Part shown: positions 42,206 to 51,185 of the stretch, one piece after another
Numbering within the stretch: the stretch's first letter is position 1
Layout: each line of letters starts with the position of its first letter
Assembly (NCBI RefSeq): GCF_003044445.1
Contig: NZ_POWX01000013.1
Location: forward strand, 1 to 64,000
DNA from: Neisseria mucosa
GTDB taxonomy: Bacteria; Pseudomonadota; Gammaproteobacteria; Burkholderiales; Neisseriaceae
DNA length: 64,000 bases
Direction of reading: 5' to 3'
The notes under the pieces: model-generated
Database searches by the model: none
What the model saw: only the letters and a program-made list of their open reading frames with translations
Told to the model about the DNA's origin: nothing
Translations under genes and position numbers: made by a program

Positions 42206-43450
42206 ATGAACAAGACGCAGGCTGAAGCTAATGCAACACTGTACGCCCGCGAAATCGAAACCCTTGCAGGTCGTCTGAATATGGGAATCCGTGATTTTGA
42301 TGCGGCATACGGCGGCTTGAACGTGGTCGGAGAAAGCCTAATTGACGACGGCGTATTGAATTAAGCATTAGCAAGCAACCCGCCGCGCGGATGGGTGCAT
42401 AGCGAAAACCCGCAGGACGCGGCGGATTTGTGGAACGGCACAAGCAATGCATACACTATTTTCACGGAAATGACTGGAAGTAAGACAGAAAATACGTTTC
42501 CCGAACTGCACGGATATTCATATTCAATCGACCGTTCAGCGGTTAAGCATATTAAAAATCAGCATGGTAACGCCCAAACAGAAGCGAACCGTGGGCAGGT
42601 TGCCATTACGGAAAAAGACATCCAAAAGATAGGCGACATTTTGCGTGATTATGATGATGTTGCATATGAAGATATACCGGGGACAAACAATAGACGCTTT
42701 GCATTTGCAAAACAGTTTGACGATGGGTTGATTGTGTATCTTGCCGACAGCAGCAAAAAACGGCGCGATTTACGCACCGTTTCTATGTGGAAGTATCCCC
42801 AATCAGCCAATGCCCAAGACGTGCTGCAACACGCCGTGTCCCTAGCCCTAACGCCCGAAGCGGAAGGGGGCATATCCCACGACTCAAATTCTACCCCCAA
42901 CGCCGACACCAATCAAGACATACTGTATCAAGGCGGCGCAGACCGCGGAATGTTCAGCCGCGAACATAACCTGATCGCCCTGTTGAAAAACGCCGACGCT
43001 TCTACATTCGTTCACGAGCTTGGGCATTTCTTCCTTGAAACGAATACCCGCATCGCCCGCGACCTGACCGCCAAGCCTTCTGAAAACCTGACCGAGCAGG
43101 AACGGCAATTCCTGTCCGACGTTCAGACGACCTTAGATTGGTTCGACGTGAAAGACCTTGCCGCATGGGACGCAATGAGCCTGAACGAGCAGCGCGAGAA
43201 TCACGAGAAATGGGCGCGCGGTTTTGAAGCCTACCTGTATGAGGGCAAAGCACCAAGCGAAGAATTGCGCGGGTTGTTCCGCCGTTTCCGTTCATGGTTG
43301 AAACAGGTATATCACTCACTGAAAAACCTGAATGTCAAATTGACCGATGAAGTCCGCAGCGTGTTTGACCGAATGTTTGCCGGCGACGAGCAGATTCAGC
43401 AAACCCAATACATCAACGACATGACTCCGTTGTCTGATAATAAGGCGTGA
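42206..43450 (+). pseudogene. Fragment of a Mu-like phage polyvalent protein (PBECR nuclease-like + HExxH domain), stop codon inside
   Basis: Reading from ATG 42206 gives NKTQAEANATLYAREIETLA up to GVLN, then TAA at 42362-42364. The same frame continues ALASNPPRGWVHSENPQDAADLW to the stop at 43450, so one nonsense change (CAA to TAA is the simplest) split the gene. The second part contains a PBECR-like region (FPELHGYSYSIDRSAVKHIKNQHG, ending LRTVSMWK) and a metallopeptidase motif HELGHFFLETN. Such modules occur at the C-terminal end of very large phage proteins. No other phage genes flank it, so it is a remnant. GTG at 42395 could restart translation of the distal part. Confidence 0.7.
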
Positions 43451-43523
43451 GCGAGCATGAACCAAGCTAAGCTGCCCCCCTTTCAGGCAACTCTCCATCA
43501 AGTTTCTTCTATCTTCCAAAAGA

Positions 43524-43557
43524 AAAGGTCGTCTGAAAATTTTCAGACGACCTTTTG
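43524..43557. terminator. Paired uptake-sequence hairpin downstream of norB
   Basis: AAAAGGTCGTCTGAAAATTTTCAGACGACCTTTTG: a near-perfect palindrome 21 bases past the norB stop. Confidence 0.82.
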
Positions 43558-43577
43558 CATGGTATTCAAGCTAGGAT

Positions 43578-45833
43578 TTATTTATCGCGGCTGAATACGA
43601 TTTTGGTTGCTTGGATGGCTACGCAGATTGCACCGCCGATGAAGATCAAGTCAGCTGCTGTGCGTACCCAGCGCAGGGTGTCGAGGATTTCCATTTGCAG
43701 GAATTCTTCGCTACGGGCATACCACAGGCCATGAGTGATGGAAGCGTATGCTTGGATCGCGCCGACAGGCAGCAGGCTGACGACGATCATGCCGACCAAG
43801 CCGCCGTTGAGCAGCCAGAAGCCCCAAGTCATGAGTTTGTCGTCGAAATGTGCATTTGGTTTCAGGTAGCGGGCAACCAGTAATACGAAGCCCAGTGCCA
43901 AGAAGCCGTACACACCGAACAAGGCTGCGTGTGCGTGAACTGCGGTAGTGTTCAGACCTTGGATGTAGAACAGGGAAATCGGCGGGTTAATCAGGAAGCC
44001 GAATACGCCAGCACCGATCATGTTCCAGAAGGCAACTGCTACGAAGCACATCAGCGGCCAACGCAGGCGTTTCGCCCAGTCGGACAGGTGTTGGTAAGAC
44101 CAGTGTTCGTAAGCTTCACGACCCAGCAATACCAGCGGTACGACTTCCAATGCGGAGAAGCAGGCGCCGATTGCCATAGAGGCGGAGGTAGAGCCGGAGA
44201 AGTACAGGTGGTGCAGCGTACCCGGGATACCGCCCAACATGAAGATGGCGGCGGCAGCCAGAGTGGATGCGGTAGCGGTACTGCGGCGGACGAAGCCCAT
44301 GTTGTAGAAGATGAAGGCAAAGGCTGCGGTAGCGAATACTTCGAAGAAGCCTTCTACCCACAGGTGAACTACCCACCAGCGCCAGTATTCCATGACGGCA
44401 ATCGGGGATTTTTCGCCGTAGAACAGACCGGGTGCGTAGAACACGCCGACACCGACCATGGAGGCAACGAAGATTGCCAGCAGGTTTTTGTCCACGCCTT
44501 TTTCTTTAAAGGCGGAGACGGTGCAGCGCAACATCAGGAACAGCCACAACAACAGACCGACCATCAGCAGGAGTTGCCAGAAACGACCCAAATCGAGGTA
44601 TTCGTAACCTTGGTGTCCGAACCAGAAGTTGAATTGTGGCGGAAGGACGTGGGTCAGGGCGAAGAAGTTACCTGCGTAAGAACCGCCGACTACGATGAAC
44701 AGGGCGATGTAGAGGAAGTTCACGCCGGCGCGTTGGAACTTGGGATCTTTGCCGCCGTTAACAATCGGCGCCAAGAACAGACCTGCTGTCAGGAAGCCGG
44801 TTGCAATCCAGAAGATGGCGGATTGGATGTGCCAAGTACGGGTCAATGCGTAAGGGAACCAGTCGGACATTTCGAAGCCCAGTGCTTCGTCGATGCCGTA
44901 GAAACCTTGACCTTCGACGGTGTAGTGCGCGGTCAGACCGCCCAGCAACACTTGTACCACAAACAGGGCAACTGTCAGGAAGACGTATTTGCCCAATGCT
45001 TTTTGGGAAGGAGTCAGTTGTACTTTGGAAATCGGGTCTTCAGTCGGAACTTCTACTTCTTCGTGTTTGGTCAGGAAGGAGTAACCCCACATCAGCAAGC
45101 CGATACCCATCAAGAGCAATACAACGCTGGTGAACGACCACATATAGTTTTCAGTAGTCGGTACGTTGTTGATCAAAGGCTCGTGCGGCCAGTTGTTGGT
45201 GTAGGTGAAAGTTTCGTCGGGACGGTTGGTCGAAGCAGACCATGAAGTCCAGAAGAAGAAGTTGAACAGTTTTTCACGCGCTTCTTTACTTGGCAATGTG
45301 TTGTTTTTCATTGCGAAGTGTTCGCGTGTTTTCTGAAGGGCGGGATCATCGCCGTATACGCCGTGGTAGTAAGGCAGGATGCTCTCAATGGCTTTGACAC
45401 GGGTGTCGCTGATGACGACGCTGCCGTCTTCTTTAATACGGCTTTGATTGCGGTATTCGTCGGCAAGGCGGGTTTTCAGCACGGCTTGTTCTTCGGGAGA
45501 AACTTCGTCGAATTTTTTGCCGTAAGTCTCTTGCGCGGTCAAATCCAACCATGCGGCCAGCTCGCGGTGCAGCCAGTCGGCTGTCCAGTCGGGAGCTTGG
45601 TATGCGCCGTGTCCCAATACGGAACCGACTTCCATACCGCCGGTGGTTTGCCAAGCTGATTGACCTGCCAAAATATCGTCTTTGGTCATCAGCTGCGTGC
45701 CTGATGCCGAAACGACTCTTTCAGGATAAGGCGGGGCTTTTTTATAGACCTCGCTGCCCATGTAGCCAAGAATGGTAAAGCAGACTGCCAGGACGGCAAA
45801 CAGCAAGTACCATAACTTCTTGTACTGTCCCAT
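43578..45833 (-). CDS. norB: Quinol-dependent nitric oxide reductase (qNOR)
   Basis: A 751-residue single-subunit enzyme that reduces NO to N2O with quinol electrons in the inner membrane. The N-terminal helix (about 8-28) and periplasmic extension (to about 210, with QSAWQTTGGMEVGSVLGHGAYQAPDW) are typical of qNOR rather than cNOR. The haem-copper core includes HVWVEGFFEVFATAAFA (about 490-506), GTLHHLYFSG (about 545) and ALFGVYGFLALG, holding His ligands. It is divergent from aniA. Together the two genes reduce nitrite to N2O and detoxify NO. Confidence 0.95.
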   Translation of the reverse strand: MGQYKKLWYLLFAVLAVCFTILGYMGSEVYKKAPPYPERVVSASGTQLMTKDDILAGQSAWQTTGGMEVGSVLGHGAYQAPDWTADWLHRELAAWLDLTAQETYGKKFDEVSPEEQAVLKTRLADEYRNQSRIKEDGSVVISDTRVKAIESILPYYHGVYGDDPALQKTREHFAMKNNTLPSKEAREKLFNFFFWTSWSASTNRPDETFTYTNNWPHEPLINNVPTTENYMWSFTSVVLLLMGIGLLMWGYSFLTKHEEVEVPTEDPISKVQLTPSQKALGKYVFLTVALFVVQVLLGGLTAHYTVEGQGFYGIDEALGFEMSDWFPYALTRTWHIQSAIFWIATGFLTAGLFLAPIVNGGKDPKFQRAGVNFLYIALFIVVGGSYAGNFFALTHVLPPQFNFWFGHQGYEYLDLGRFWQLLLMVGLLLWLFLMLRCTVSAFKEKGVDKNLLAIFVASMVGVGVFYAPGLFYGEKSPIAVMEYWRWWVVHLWVEGFFEVFATAAFAFIFYNMGFVRRSTATASTLAAAAIFMLGGIPGTLHHLYFSGSTSASMAIGACFSALEVVPLVLLGREAYEHWSYQHLSDWAKRLRWPLMCFVAVAFWNMIGAGVFGFLINPPISLFYIQGLNTTAVHAHAALFGVYGFLALGFVLLVARYLKPNAHFDDKLMTWGFWLLNGGLVGMIVVSLLPVGAIQAYASITHGLWYARSEEFLQMEILDTLRWVRTAADLIFIGGAICVAIQATKIVFSRDK

Positions 45834-46307
45834 TTCAGAACTCCTTATTTTGGTAAAAAGTGGTTGCTTATAAATTCATACTATATGAATGTTAAAGATT
45901 GTAGCACTCTTTTCAGGCAAAAGAAATATTCTCTTAACAACAATCTTTAAAAAACAGGGATATAGTCAATAATAATTCTTATTCTCAAAAATACAATGGC
46001 ATTTTTGTAAAGAATCGGATAAAACATGTGAATAATAATAGACGATTTGATGTAGTTTTATCTAATTATTAAGTATTAATTGAGTATTAAATTAGGTAGT
46101 AAAAGTTCATCTTTAATGAATTAATTGATTTAAGTCAAGATATAGCGGTAAAACCGGCTACATAATCCTACAAAAGTTCACAAGAGATGCCTTTTCAGAC
46201 GACCTAAATATGAAAGTTTGAAAGAGCTAAAAGCGGTATACCGCAGATAACAGAGTTTGAGAAATTACCCTAACCTTCTTAGATAATTACTAAAGGAAAT
46301 GACAACT
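45834..46307. other. Divergent norB-aniA control region
   Basis: A strongly AT-rich 474-bp interval. It contains the FNR site at 46125-46138, an aniA -10-like CATAAT at about 46161-46166, a single uptake sequence (TTTTCAGACGACCT, about 46193-46205), and the AAAGGAAA ribosome-binding site of aniA. NsrR, NarP and Fur sites known from other neisseriae must lie here too, but I could not place them with confidence. Confidence 0.65.
46125..46138 (+). promoter_or_regulatory. FNR site of aniA
   Basis: TTGATTTAAGTCAA: first half exact, second half 4 of 5 to the consensus TTGAT-N4-ATCAA. The centre at 46131.5 lies roughly 41 bases before a start point predicted from the CATAAT -10, the classical class II activator geometry. 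FNR activation of aniA is established in Neisseria. Confidence 0.78.
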
Positions 46308-47510
46308 ATGAAACACCAAGCTTTAGCTGCAATCATTGCTTCAGTTTTTGCTTTAGCCGCTTGTGGTGAGCAAGCTGCCCAAAAACCTGCCGAGCAAACC
46401 GCTTCCGCTACTGCAACTGCCGAAGCTCCTGCTTCCAGCACTCAGGCTGCTGCTGAAACTCCTGCAGCCGATCTGCCTGTTATTGATGCGGTAACTACCC
46501 ACGCTCCTGAAGTTCCGCCTGCTATCGACCGCGACCATCCTGCACGTGTACGCGTCAAAATGGAAACCATCGAAAAAACCATGAAAATGGACGATGGCGT
46601 GGAATACCACTATTGGACATTTAACGGCGACGTTCCGGGCCGCATGATCCGCGTACGCGAAGGCGACACCGTAGAAGTCGAATTCTCTAACAACCCGTCT
46701 TCTACTGTACCGCACAATGTTGACTTCCACGCTGCAACCGGTCCAGGCGGTGGTGCAGAAGCCAGCTTCACTGCTCCGGGCCGTACTTCTACATTCAGCT
46801 TCAAAGCCCTGCAACCCGGTCTGTATATCTACCACTGTGCCGTTGCCCCTGTCGGTATGCACATTGCCAACGGTATGTACGGTCTGATTTTGGTTGAACC
46901 TAAAGAAGGTCTGCCTAAAGTGGACAAAGAGTTCTACATCGTACAAGGCGACTTCTACACCAAAGGTAAAAAAGGTGCGCAAGGCCTGCAACCGTTCGAT
47001 ATGGACAAAGCCATCGCCGAGCAACCTGAATACGTTGTATTTAACGGTCACGTAGGCGCTATCGCCGGCGACAACGCCCTGAAAGCCAAAGCAGGCGAAA
47101 CCGTTCGTATGTACGTGGGTAACGGTGGTCCTAACTTGGTATCTTCCTTCCACGTTATCGGTGAGATCTTCGACAAAGTTTACGTAGAAGCTGGCAAACT
47201 GATCAACGAAAACGTACAAAGTACCCTGATTCCTGCCGGTGGTGCAGCGATTGTCGAATTTAAAGCCGACATCCCGGGCAGCTACACTGTGGTTGACCAC
47301 TCTCTCTTCCGTGCGTTCAACAAAGGTGCTTTGGGTCAATTGAAAGTAGAGGGCGCAGAGAACCCTGAAATCATGACCAAAAAACTGGAAGACAAAGCCT
47401 ATGCAGGTAGCGGTGCAGCTTCAGCCCCTGCCGCTTCAGCTCCGGCTGCCCCTGCATCTTCCGCAGCAGCGCCTGCTTCCGCAGCATCTGCAGGTAAAGG
47501 CGGCTACTAA
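46308..47510 (+). CDS. aniA: Copper nitrite reductase AniA (outer-membrane lipoprotein)
   Basis: 400 residues from ATG 46308, 9 bases after AAAGGAAAT; the in-frame ATG at 46299 overlaps that ribosome-binding site. Lipobox FALAAC gives Cys19. A low-complexity Ala/Pro/Thr tether runs to about residue 60. Two cupredoxin domains carry PHNVDFHAATG, YIYHCAVAPVGMHIANGMYG (type 1 and type 2 copper ligands) and SSFHVIGEIFD. The C-terminal tail has AASAPA-type repeats, a known O-glycosylation region in pathogenic Neisseria. The enzyme reduces nitrite to NO, which NorB consumes. Confidence 0.95.
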   Translation: MKHQALAAIIASVFALAACGEQAAQKPAEQTASATATAEAPASSTQAAAETPAADLPVIDAVTTHAPEVPPAIDRDHPARVRVKMETIEKTMKMDDGVEYHYWTFNGDVPGRMIRVREGDTVEVEFSNNPSSTVPHNVDFHAATGPGGGAEASFTAPGRTSTFSFKALQPGLYIYHCAVAPVGMHIANGMYGLILVEPKEGLPKVDKEFYIVQGDFYTKGKKGAQGLQPFDMDKAIAEQPEYVVFNGHVGAIAGDNALKAKAGETVRMYVGNGGPNLVSSFHVIGEIFDKVYVEAGKLINENVQSTLIPAGGAAIVEFKADIPGSYTVVDHSLFRAFNKGALGQLKVEGAENPEIMTKKLEDKAYAGSGAASAPAASAPAAPASSAAAPASAASAGKGGY

Positions 47511-47537
47511 TCCAGTCATCTCGGCGTAGAGACAGAA

Positions 47538-47584
47538 AAAAGCCACTGCTGTTCCGGCTGATGCAAGGACAACAGTGGCTTTCT
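47538..47584 (+). terminator. Terminator of aniA
   Basis: AAAGCCACTGCTGTT and GACAACAGTGGCTTT form an at least 12-bp stem with TTTCTT following; a second uptake-sequence pair lies just beyond (about 47608-47648). Confidence 0.85.
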
Positions 47585-47660
47585 TCCACAACCAATCGAA
47601 AGATTGGTTTTTCAGACGACCTATCAAGTATCGAAGGTCGTCTGAAAAACCAGTTTCAAG

Positions 47661-47817
47661 TATAGTGGATTAAATTTAAATCAGGACAAGGCGACGAAGC
47701 CGCAGACAGTACAGATAGTACGGAACCGATTCACTTGGTGCTTCAGCACCTTAGAGAATCGTTCTCTTTGAGCTAAGGCGAGGCAACGCCGTACTGGTTT
47801 AAAGTTAATCCACTATA
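47661..47817. repeat. Correia element, full length (157 bp)
   Basis: TATAGTGGATTAAATTTAAATC to GTTAATCCACTATA with the complete internal IHF segment, 98 to 114 bases upstream of the sulfatase-modifying-like gene's candidate starts. Same orientation as the copy at 2345-2501, and nearly identical to it. Confidence 0.94.
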
Positions 47818-47930
47818 TGCACGAACCGACAAGCCCAAAGCACAATAATCAGACGGCTTTTAAGGATTTTTATCCGGTTTCGCTATATAATCAGAGCCTA
47901 ATACTCCGTATTCAGATGAGAAAGCCCGTT

Positions 47931-48683
47931 ATGAAACTCATACCACTCCTCGCCTTCTTTACCCTTGTCGCAAGCGGCAGTGCAGCGGCGGCCGAAATGG
48001 CAAAAGTTGAAGGCGGCAGCTACCGCCCGCTCTATCTGAAGAAAGAAACAAGCCTCATTAAAGTCAAACCCTTCCAAATCGACAAATATCCCGTTACCAA
48101 TGCCGAATTTGCAGAGTTTGTCAAAAAACACCCGCAGTGGCAAAAAGGCAAAGTCAGCTCCAAACAAGCCGAACCTGCCTACCTCAAACACTGGGTTAAA
48201 ACCGGCAGCAACAGCTACGCGCCCAAACCCAACGAACTGAAATATCCGGTAACCAACGTATCTTGGTTTGCCGCCAACGCCTACTGTACTTCACAAGGCA
48301 AACGCCTGCCGACCATAGACCAGTGGGAATTTGCCGGACTCGCCTCCGCCACTCAGAAAAACGGTTCTGCCGAACCCGGCTACAACCGCACCATTCTTGA
48401 CTGGTATGCAGACGGCGGCAGAAACGGCTTGCATGACGTCGGCAAAAGCAAACCCAACTACTGGGGCATTTATGATATGCACGGCCTGATTTGGGAATGG
48501 ACGGAAGACTTCAACAGCAGCCTGCTGGCGTCAGGCAATGCCGATACGCAAATGTTTTGCAGCGGTGCATCCGTAGGTTCCAGCGACCCTTCGAATTACG
48601 CCGCTTTCCTGCGCTACGGCATACGCACTAGCCTGCAGTCCAAATACGTCCTGCACAACCTGGGTTTTCGGTGCGCGAAATAA
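47931..48683 (+). CDS. Formylglycine-generating-enzyme-fold protein, NirV-like
   Basis: 250 residues from ATG 47931 with signal peptide MKLIPLLAFFTLVASGSAAAAE; starts at 47916 and 47817 are in frame, the latter inside the Correia end and unlikely. SUMF1/FGE-sulfatase fold motifs: KPFQIDKYPVTNAEFAEFVKKH (about 43-64), YPVTNVSWFAANAYCTSQGKRLPT (about 105-128), WEWTEDF (about 184-190) and NLGFRCAK at the end. Next to a copper nitrite reductase such genes are called nirV; their role in denitrification is unclear. The export signal suggests a periplasmic location. Confidence 0.75.
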   Translation: MKLIPLLAFFTLVASGSAAAAEMAKVEGGSYRPLYLKKETSLIKVKPFQIDKYPVTNAEFAEFVKKHPQWQKGKVSSKQAEPAYLKHWVKTGSNSYAPKPNELKYPVTNVSWFAANAYCTSQGKRLPTIDQWEFAGLASATQKNGSAEPGYNRTILDWYADGGRNGLHDVGKSKPNYWGIYDMHGLIWEWTEDFNSSLLASGNADTQMFCSGASVGSSDPSNYAAFLRYGIRTSLQSKYVLHNLGFRCAK

Positions 48684-48872
48684 CCGGTTTCATCACCAAA
48701 GCAGCTTTGGCGGTACTGAAAGGTATCGCCTTTTTTTTGAGTTTGAAGTTGATTTGAAAATAGCGATTGTATAGAACCTCGCGCCTAACAAATTTAGCAT
48801 GACCAAGTTTCTAACGGACTGAATATTCTAAGCAACTGGGCTGTCACTCTACCTCTTCCTAATTTTCATTAA
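48684..48872. other. Intergenic sequence with no recognised feature
   Basis: After the NirV-like gene there is GGCGGTACTG...AAAGGTATCGCCTTTTTTTT, which forms a plausible terminator (GGCGGTAC/GGTATCGCC, about 48708-48738), then unremarkable sequence up to the Correia element. Confidence 0.5.
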
Positions 48873-48979
48873 TATAGTGGATTAAATTTAAACCAGTACG
48901 GCGTTGCCTCGCCTTGCCGTACTATTTGTACTGTCTACGGCTTTGTCGCCTTGTCCTGATTTAAAGTTAATCCACTATA
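48873..48979. repeat. Correia element, short form (107 bp)
   Basis: TATAGTGGATTAAATTTAAACC and AAAGTTAATCCACTATA ends, internal IHF segment absent, between convergent nirV-like and ispG genes. Confidence 0.93.
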
Positions 48980-48997
48980 AATATACTAGCAAACCAA

Positions 48998-49032
48998 AAG
49001 GTCGTCTGAATGTTTTTCAGACAACCTTTATT
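48998..49032. terminator. Imperfect uptake-sequence hairpin downstream of ispG
   Basis: AAAGGTCGTCTGAATG and TTTTTCAGACAACCTTT: the right arm has CAACC where the consensus has CGACC, so it is a decayed uptake sequence still able to pair. Confidence 0.65.
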
Positions 49033-49040
49033 CATGCCTA

Positions 49041-50306
49041 TCAAGCTGACTGTATCGGGATGATACGATTTTGACTGCGTTTTGCACCGCCTTCGCAATA
49101 GTTGGTTTTGACGTATTCTTCGACAATTTCCAAGAATTCAGCTGCGATGTTGTCGCCTTTTAAAGTTACTTTGCGCTCCCCGTCAACATAAACCGGTGCA
49201 ACAGGGGTTTCGCCGGTTCCGGGCAGGCTGATGCCGATGTCTGCCAGTTTGCTTTCGCCCGGTCCGTTAACAACGCAGCCCATGACGGCAACGTTTAAAG
49301 ATTCCACACCGGGGTAAACAGTGCGCCATACGGTCATTTTTTGGCGCAGGTAATTTTGTACGTCTTGGGCAAGCTCTTGGAAGACTGTGCTGGTGGTACG
49401 TCCACAACCAGGGCAGGCAGTAACCATGGGGGTAAACGAGCGCAGTCCCATGGTTTGCAGGATTTCCTGACCGACGATGACTTCCTGCGTGCGCGAGCTG
49501 CCGGGTTCGGGGGTAAGCGAAATACGGATGGTGTCGCCGATGCCTTCTTGAAGCAGTACGGCCAAGGCGGCGGTAGAGGCGACAATGCCTTTGCTGCCCA
49601 TGCCTGCTTCCGTCAAGCCTAAGTGGAGCGGATATTGGCAACGGCTGCCCAGCTCGCGGTAAACTTGAATCAAATCCTGAACAGAGCTGACTTTGCACGA
49701 CAAGATGATTTTGTCTTCGGGCAAACCTAACAAAACGGCTTTTTCAGCAGACTCCAGCGCCGAAATAATCAAGGCTTCTTTCATGACTTCTTCGGGCGGT
49801 TTTGGAGAGGAAGACGCCAGATTGGCATCCATCATGCGCTTGGCAAGGCTTTGGTCCAGAGAGCCCCAGTTGACGCCGATGCGGACAGCTTTATTGTTTT
49901 CGGCGGCAGTCCGAATCATATAGGCAAATTTTTCATCGCCTTTTGCGCCTTTGCCGACATTGCCGGGGTTAATACGGTATTTGGACAAGGCTTTGCCGCA
50001 TTCGGGAAATTCTGCCAACAGGCGTTCGCCGTTGAAATGGAAGTCGCCAATCAGCGGTGTGGTGTACCCCATGTCGTCCAAACGCTGGCGGATTTCGGCA
50101 ACTTTGGATGCGGCTTCGGGGCTATTGACGGTAATACGCACCATTTCTGAGCCTGCATCACTCAATTCTTTGACTTGCAGAGCGGTCGCTTCTGCATCGG
50201 CGGTGTCGGTATTGGTCATCGATTGAACGACAACGGGTGCGTCTGAACCGACGATGAGATGATCAATTTGTACTTGATGGGTTCGACGGCGTTTGGGTGT
50301 GTTCAT
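49041..50306 (-). CDS. ispG: 4-hydroxy-3-methylbut-2-enyl diphosphate synthase (IspG/GcpE)
   Basis: A 421-residue 4Fe-4S enzyme of the MEP isoprenoid pathway that converts MEcPP to HMBPP. Family motifs include VQSMTNTDTADA (about 28-39), GVNWGSLDQ (about 143-151), and the cluster ligands in ACPGCGRTTST (about 298-308) and CVVNGPGES (about 345-353). The usual bacterial length is about 370-420. It lies 2 bases downstream of rodZ, in an operon rlmN-pilW-rodZ-ispG. Confidence 0.96.
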   Translation of the reverse strand: MNTPKRRRTHQVQIDHLIVGSDAPVVVQSMTNTDTADAEATALQVKELSDAGSEMVRITVNSPEAASKVAEIRQRLDDMGYTTPLIGDFHFNGERLLAEFPECGKALSKYRINPGNVGKGAKGDEKFAYMIRTAAENNKAVRIGVNWGSLDQSLAKRMMDANLASSSPKPPEEVMKEALIISALESAEKAVLLGLPEDKIILSCKVSSVQDLIQVYRELGSRCQYPLHLGLTEAGMGSKGIVASTAALAVLLQEGIGDTIRISLTPEPGSSRTQEVIVGQEILQTMGLRSFTPMVTACPGCGRTTSTVFQELAQDVQNYLRQKMTVWRTVYPGVESLNVAVMGCVVNGPGESKLADIGISLPGTGETPVAPVYVDGERKVTLKGDNIAAEFLEIVEEYVKTNYCEGGAKRSQNRIIPIQSA

Positions 50307-50308
50307 CT

Positions 50309-51181
50309 TTATTTTTTTCCTGCTACAAATGAAGCGGATTTTTCACCGGCGGCGCGGTATTCTGCCAGATTGATGGTTGTCCCGCCATAATTGGCTTGAG
50401 CACCTGCGGCGATGCCGATCCAGACGTTGTAAGGCGCTCCGCCTTTAAAGCGTTTTTCGCTGCCTGCGGGAATGATTCGGCTGAAAATCATGGTACCTTT
50501 CTTATCGGTAATAATCAGATTGCTTCGGTATTGGACTTTAATCCAAAGCTCGTCTGAATCGACTTTGACTTCAGGTTCGAATGCTGCTGATTCTGACGCT
50601 GCAACGCTGAAAGCTGCTTTTTCAACATTGGAGACTTCTTGTTTGCCGTTTTCCGCCATATTGGAAACGGCAACGTTTTCTTTTTTCAAGTCCGGCGTCT
50701 GCATACTGTTGCGTACTGCATCGCTGTTTTGTGCGACTTGTTGCTCGTTTTCATGATTGGACTTGCTTTGCCAAACATAAATACCGCCACCAAGCAGGAT
50801 GAGCGCTGCTACACCCAAAACCCATTTTGGAAAACCGACTTTTTCACCATCTTGGTAGTTCAAGCTGGTATTTTGTTTGCGATCCACCAGATAGACATGT
50901 TCTTCTTCCGGCGCAGAAATGGCTTTCAGACGACCTGTAATGCTTGCTTCATCGATTTTCAACAGGCGTGCATAAGAACGCAGATAGCCCATAACGAAGA
51001 CCAATCCTGAAAAGAACGAATAGTCTCCTTTTTCGAGTGCTTCAATTTGTTCGGCAGACAGTTTCAACCGTCGCGCTACTTCGTCAATATCCCAACCTGA
51101 TTTTTGTCTGAGTTGTCCCAGCTCATCACCCAATGATTTGGCAGCTTGAATGTCGTATTCGTTTTTCTTTTGATTTTCCAT
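50309..51181 (-). CDS. rodZ: RodZ-family cytoskeletal helix-turn-helix protein
   Basis: A 290-residue bitopic protein. The N-terminal HTH_25 domain (LGDELGQLRQKSGWDIDEVARRLKLS, about 17-42) is followed by one transmembrane helix about 115-134 (FPKWVLGVAALILLGGGIYVW) and a C-terminal DUF4115 beta domain (ELWIKVQYRSNLIITDKKG, about 210-228). RodZ links MreB to the envelope in rods; in coccoid Neisseria lacking MreB it probably retains another envelope or regulatory function. It is located between pilW and ispG. Confidence 0.88.
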   Translation of the reverse strand: MENQKKNEYDIQAAKSLGDELGQLRQKSGWDIDEVARRLKLSAEQIEALEKGDYSFFSGLVFVMGYLRSYARLLKIDEASITGRLKAISAPEEEHVYLVDRKQNTSLNYQDGEKVGFPKWVLGVAALILLGGGIYVWQSKSNHENEQQVAQNSDAVRNSMQTPDLKKENVAVSNMAENGKQEVSNVEKAAFSVAASESAAFEPEVKVDSDELWIKVQYRSNLIITDKKGTMIFSRIIPAGSEKRFKGGAPYNVWIGIAAGAQANYGGTTINLAEYRAAGEKSASFVAGKK

Positions 51182-51185
51182 GTAG

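Noticed and set aside
43929..45245. A 438-residue open frame on the + strand opposite norB
   Set aside because: Antisense of a clear qNOR gene; composition is Gln/His/Cys-rich as expected of a reverse reading.
47817..47930. An N-terminal extension of the NirV-like protein from ATG 47817
   Set aside because: That start codon lies at the Correia element end and the extension would hide the signal peptide; the ATG at 47931 is preferred.
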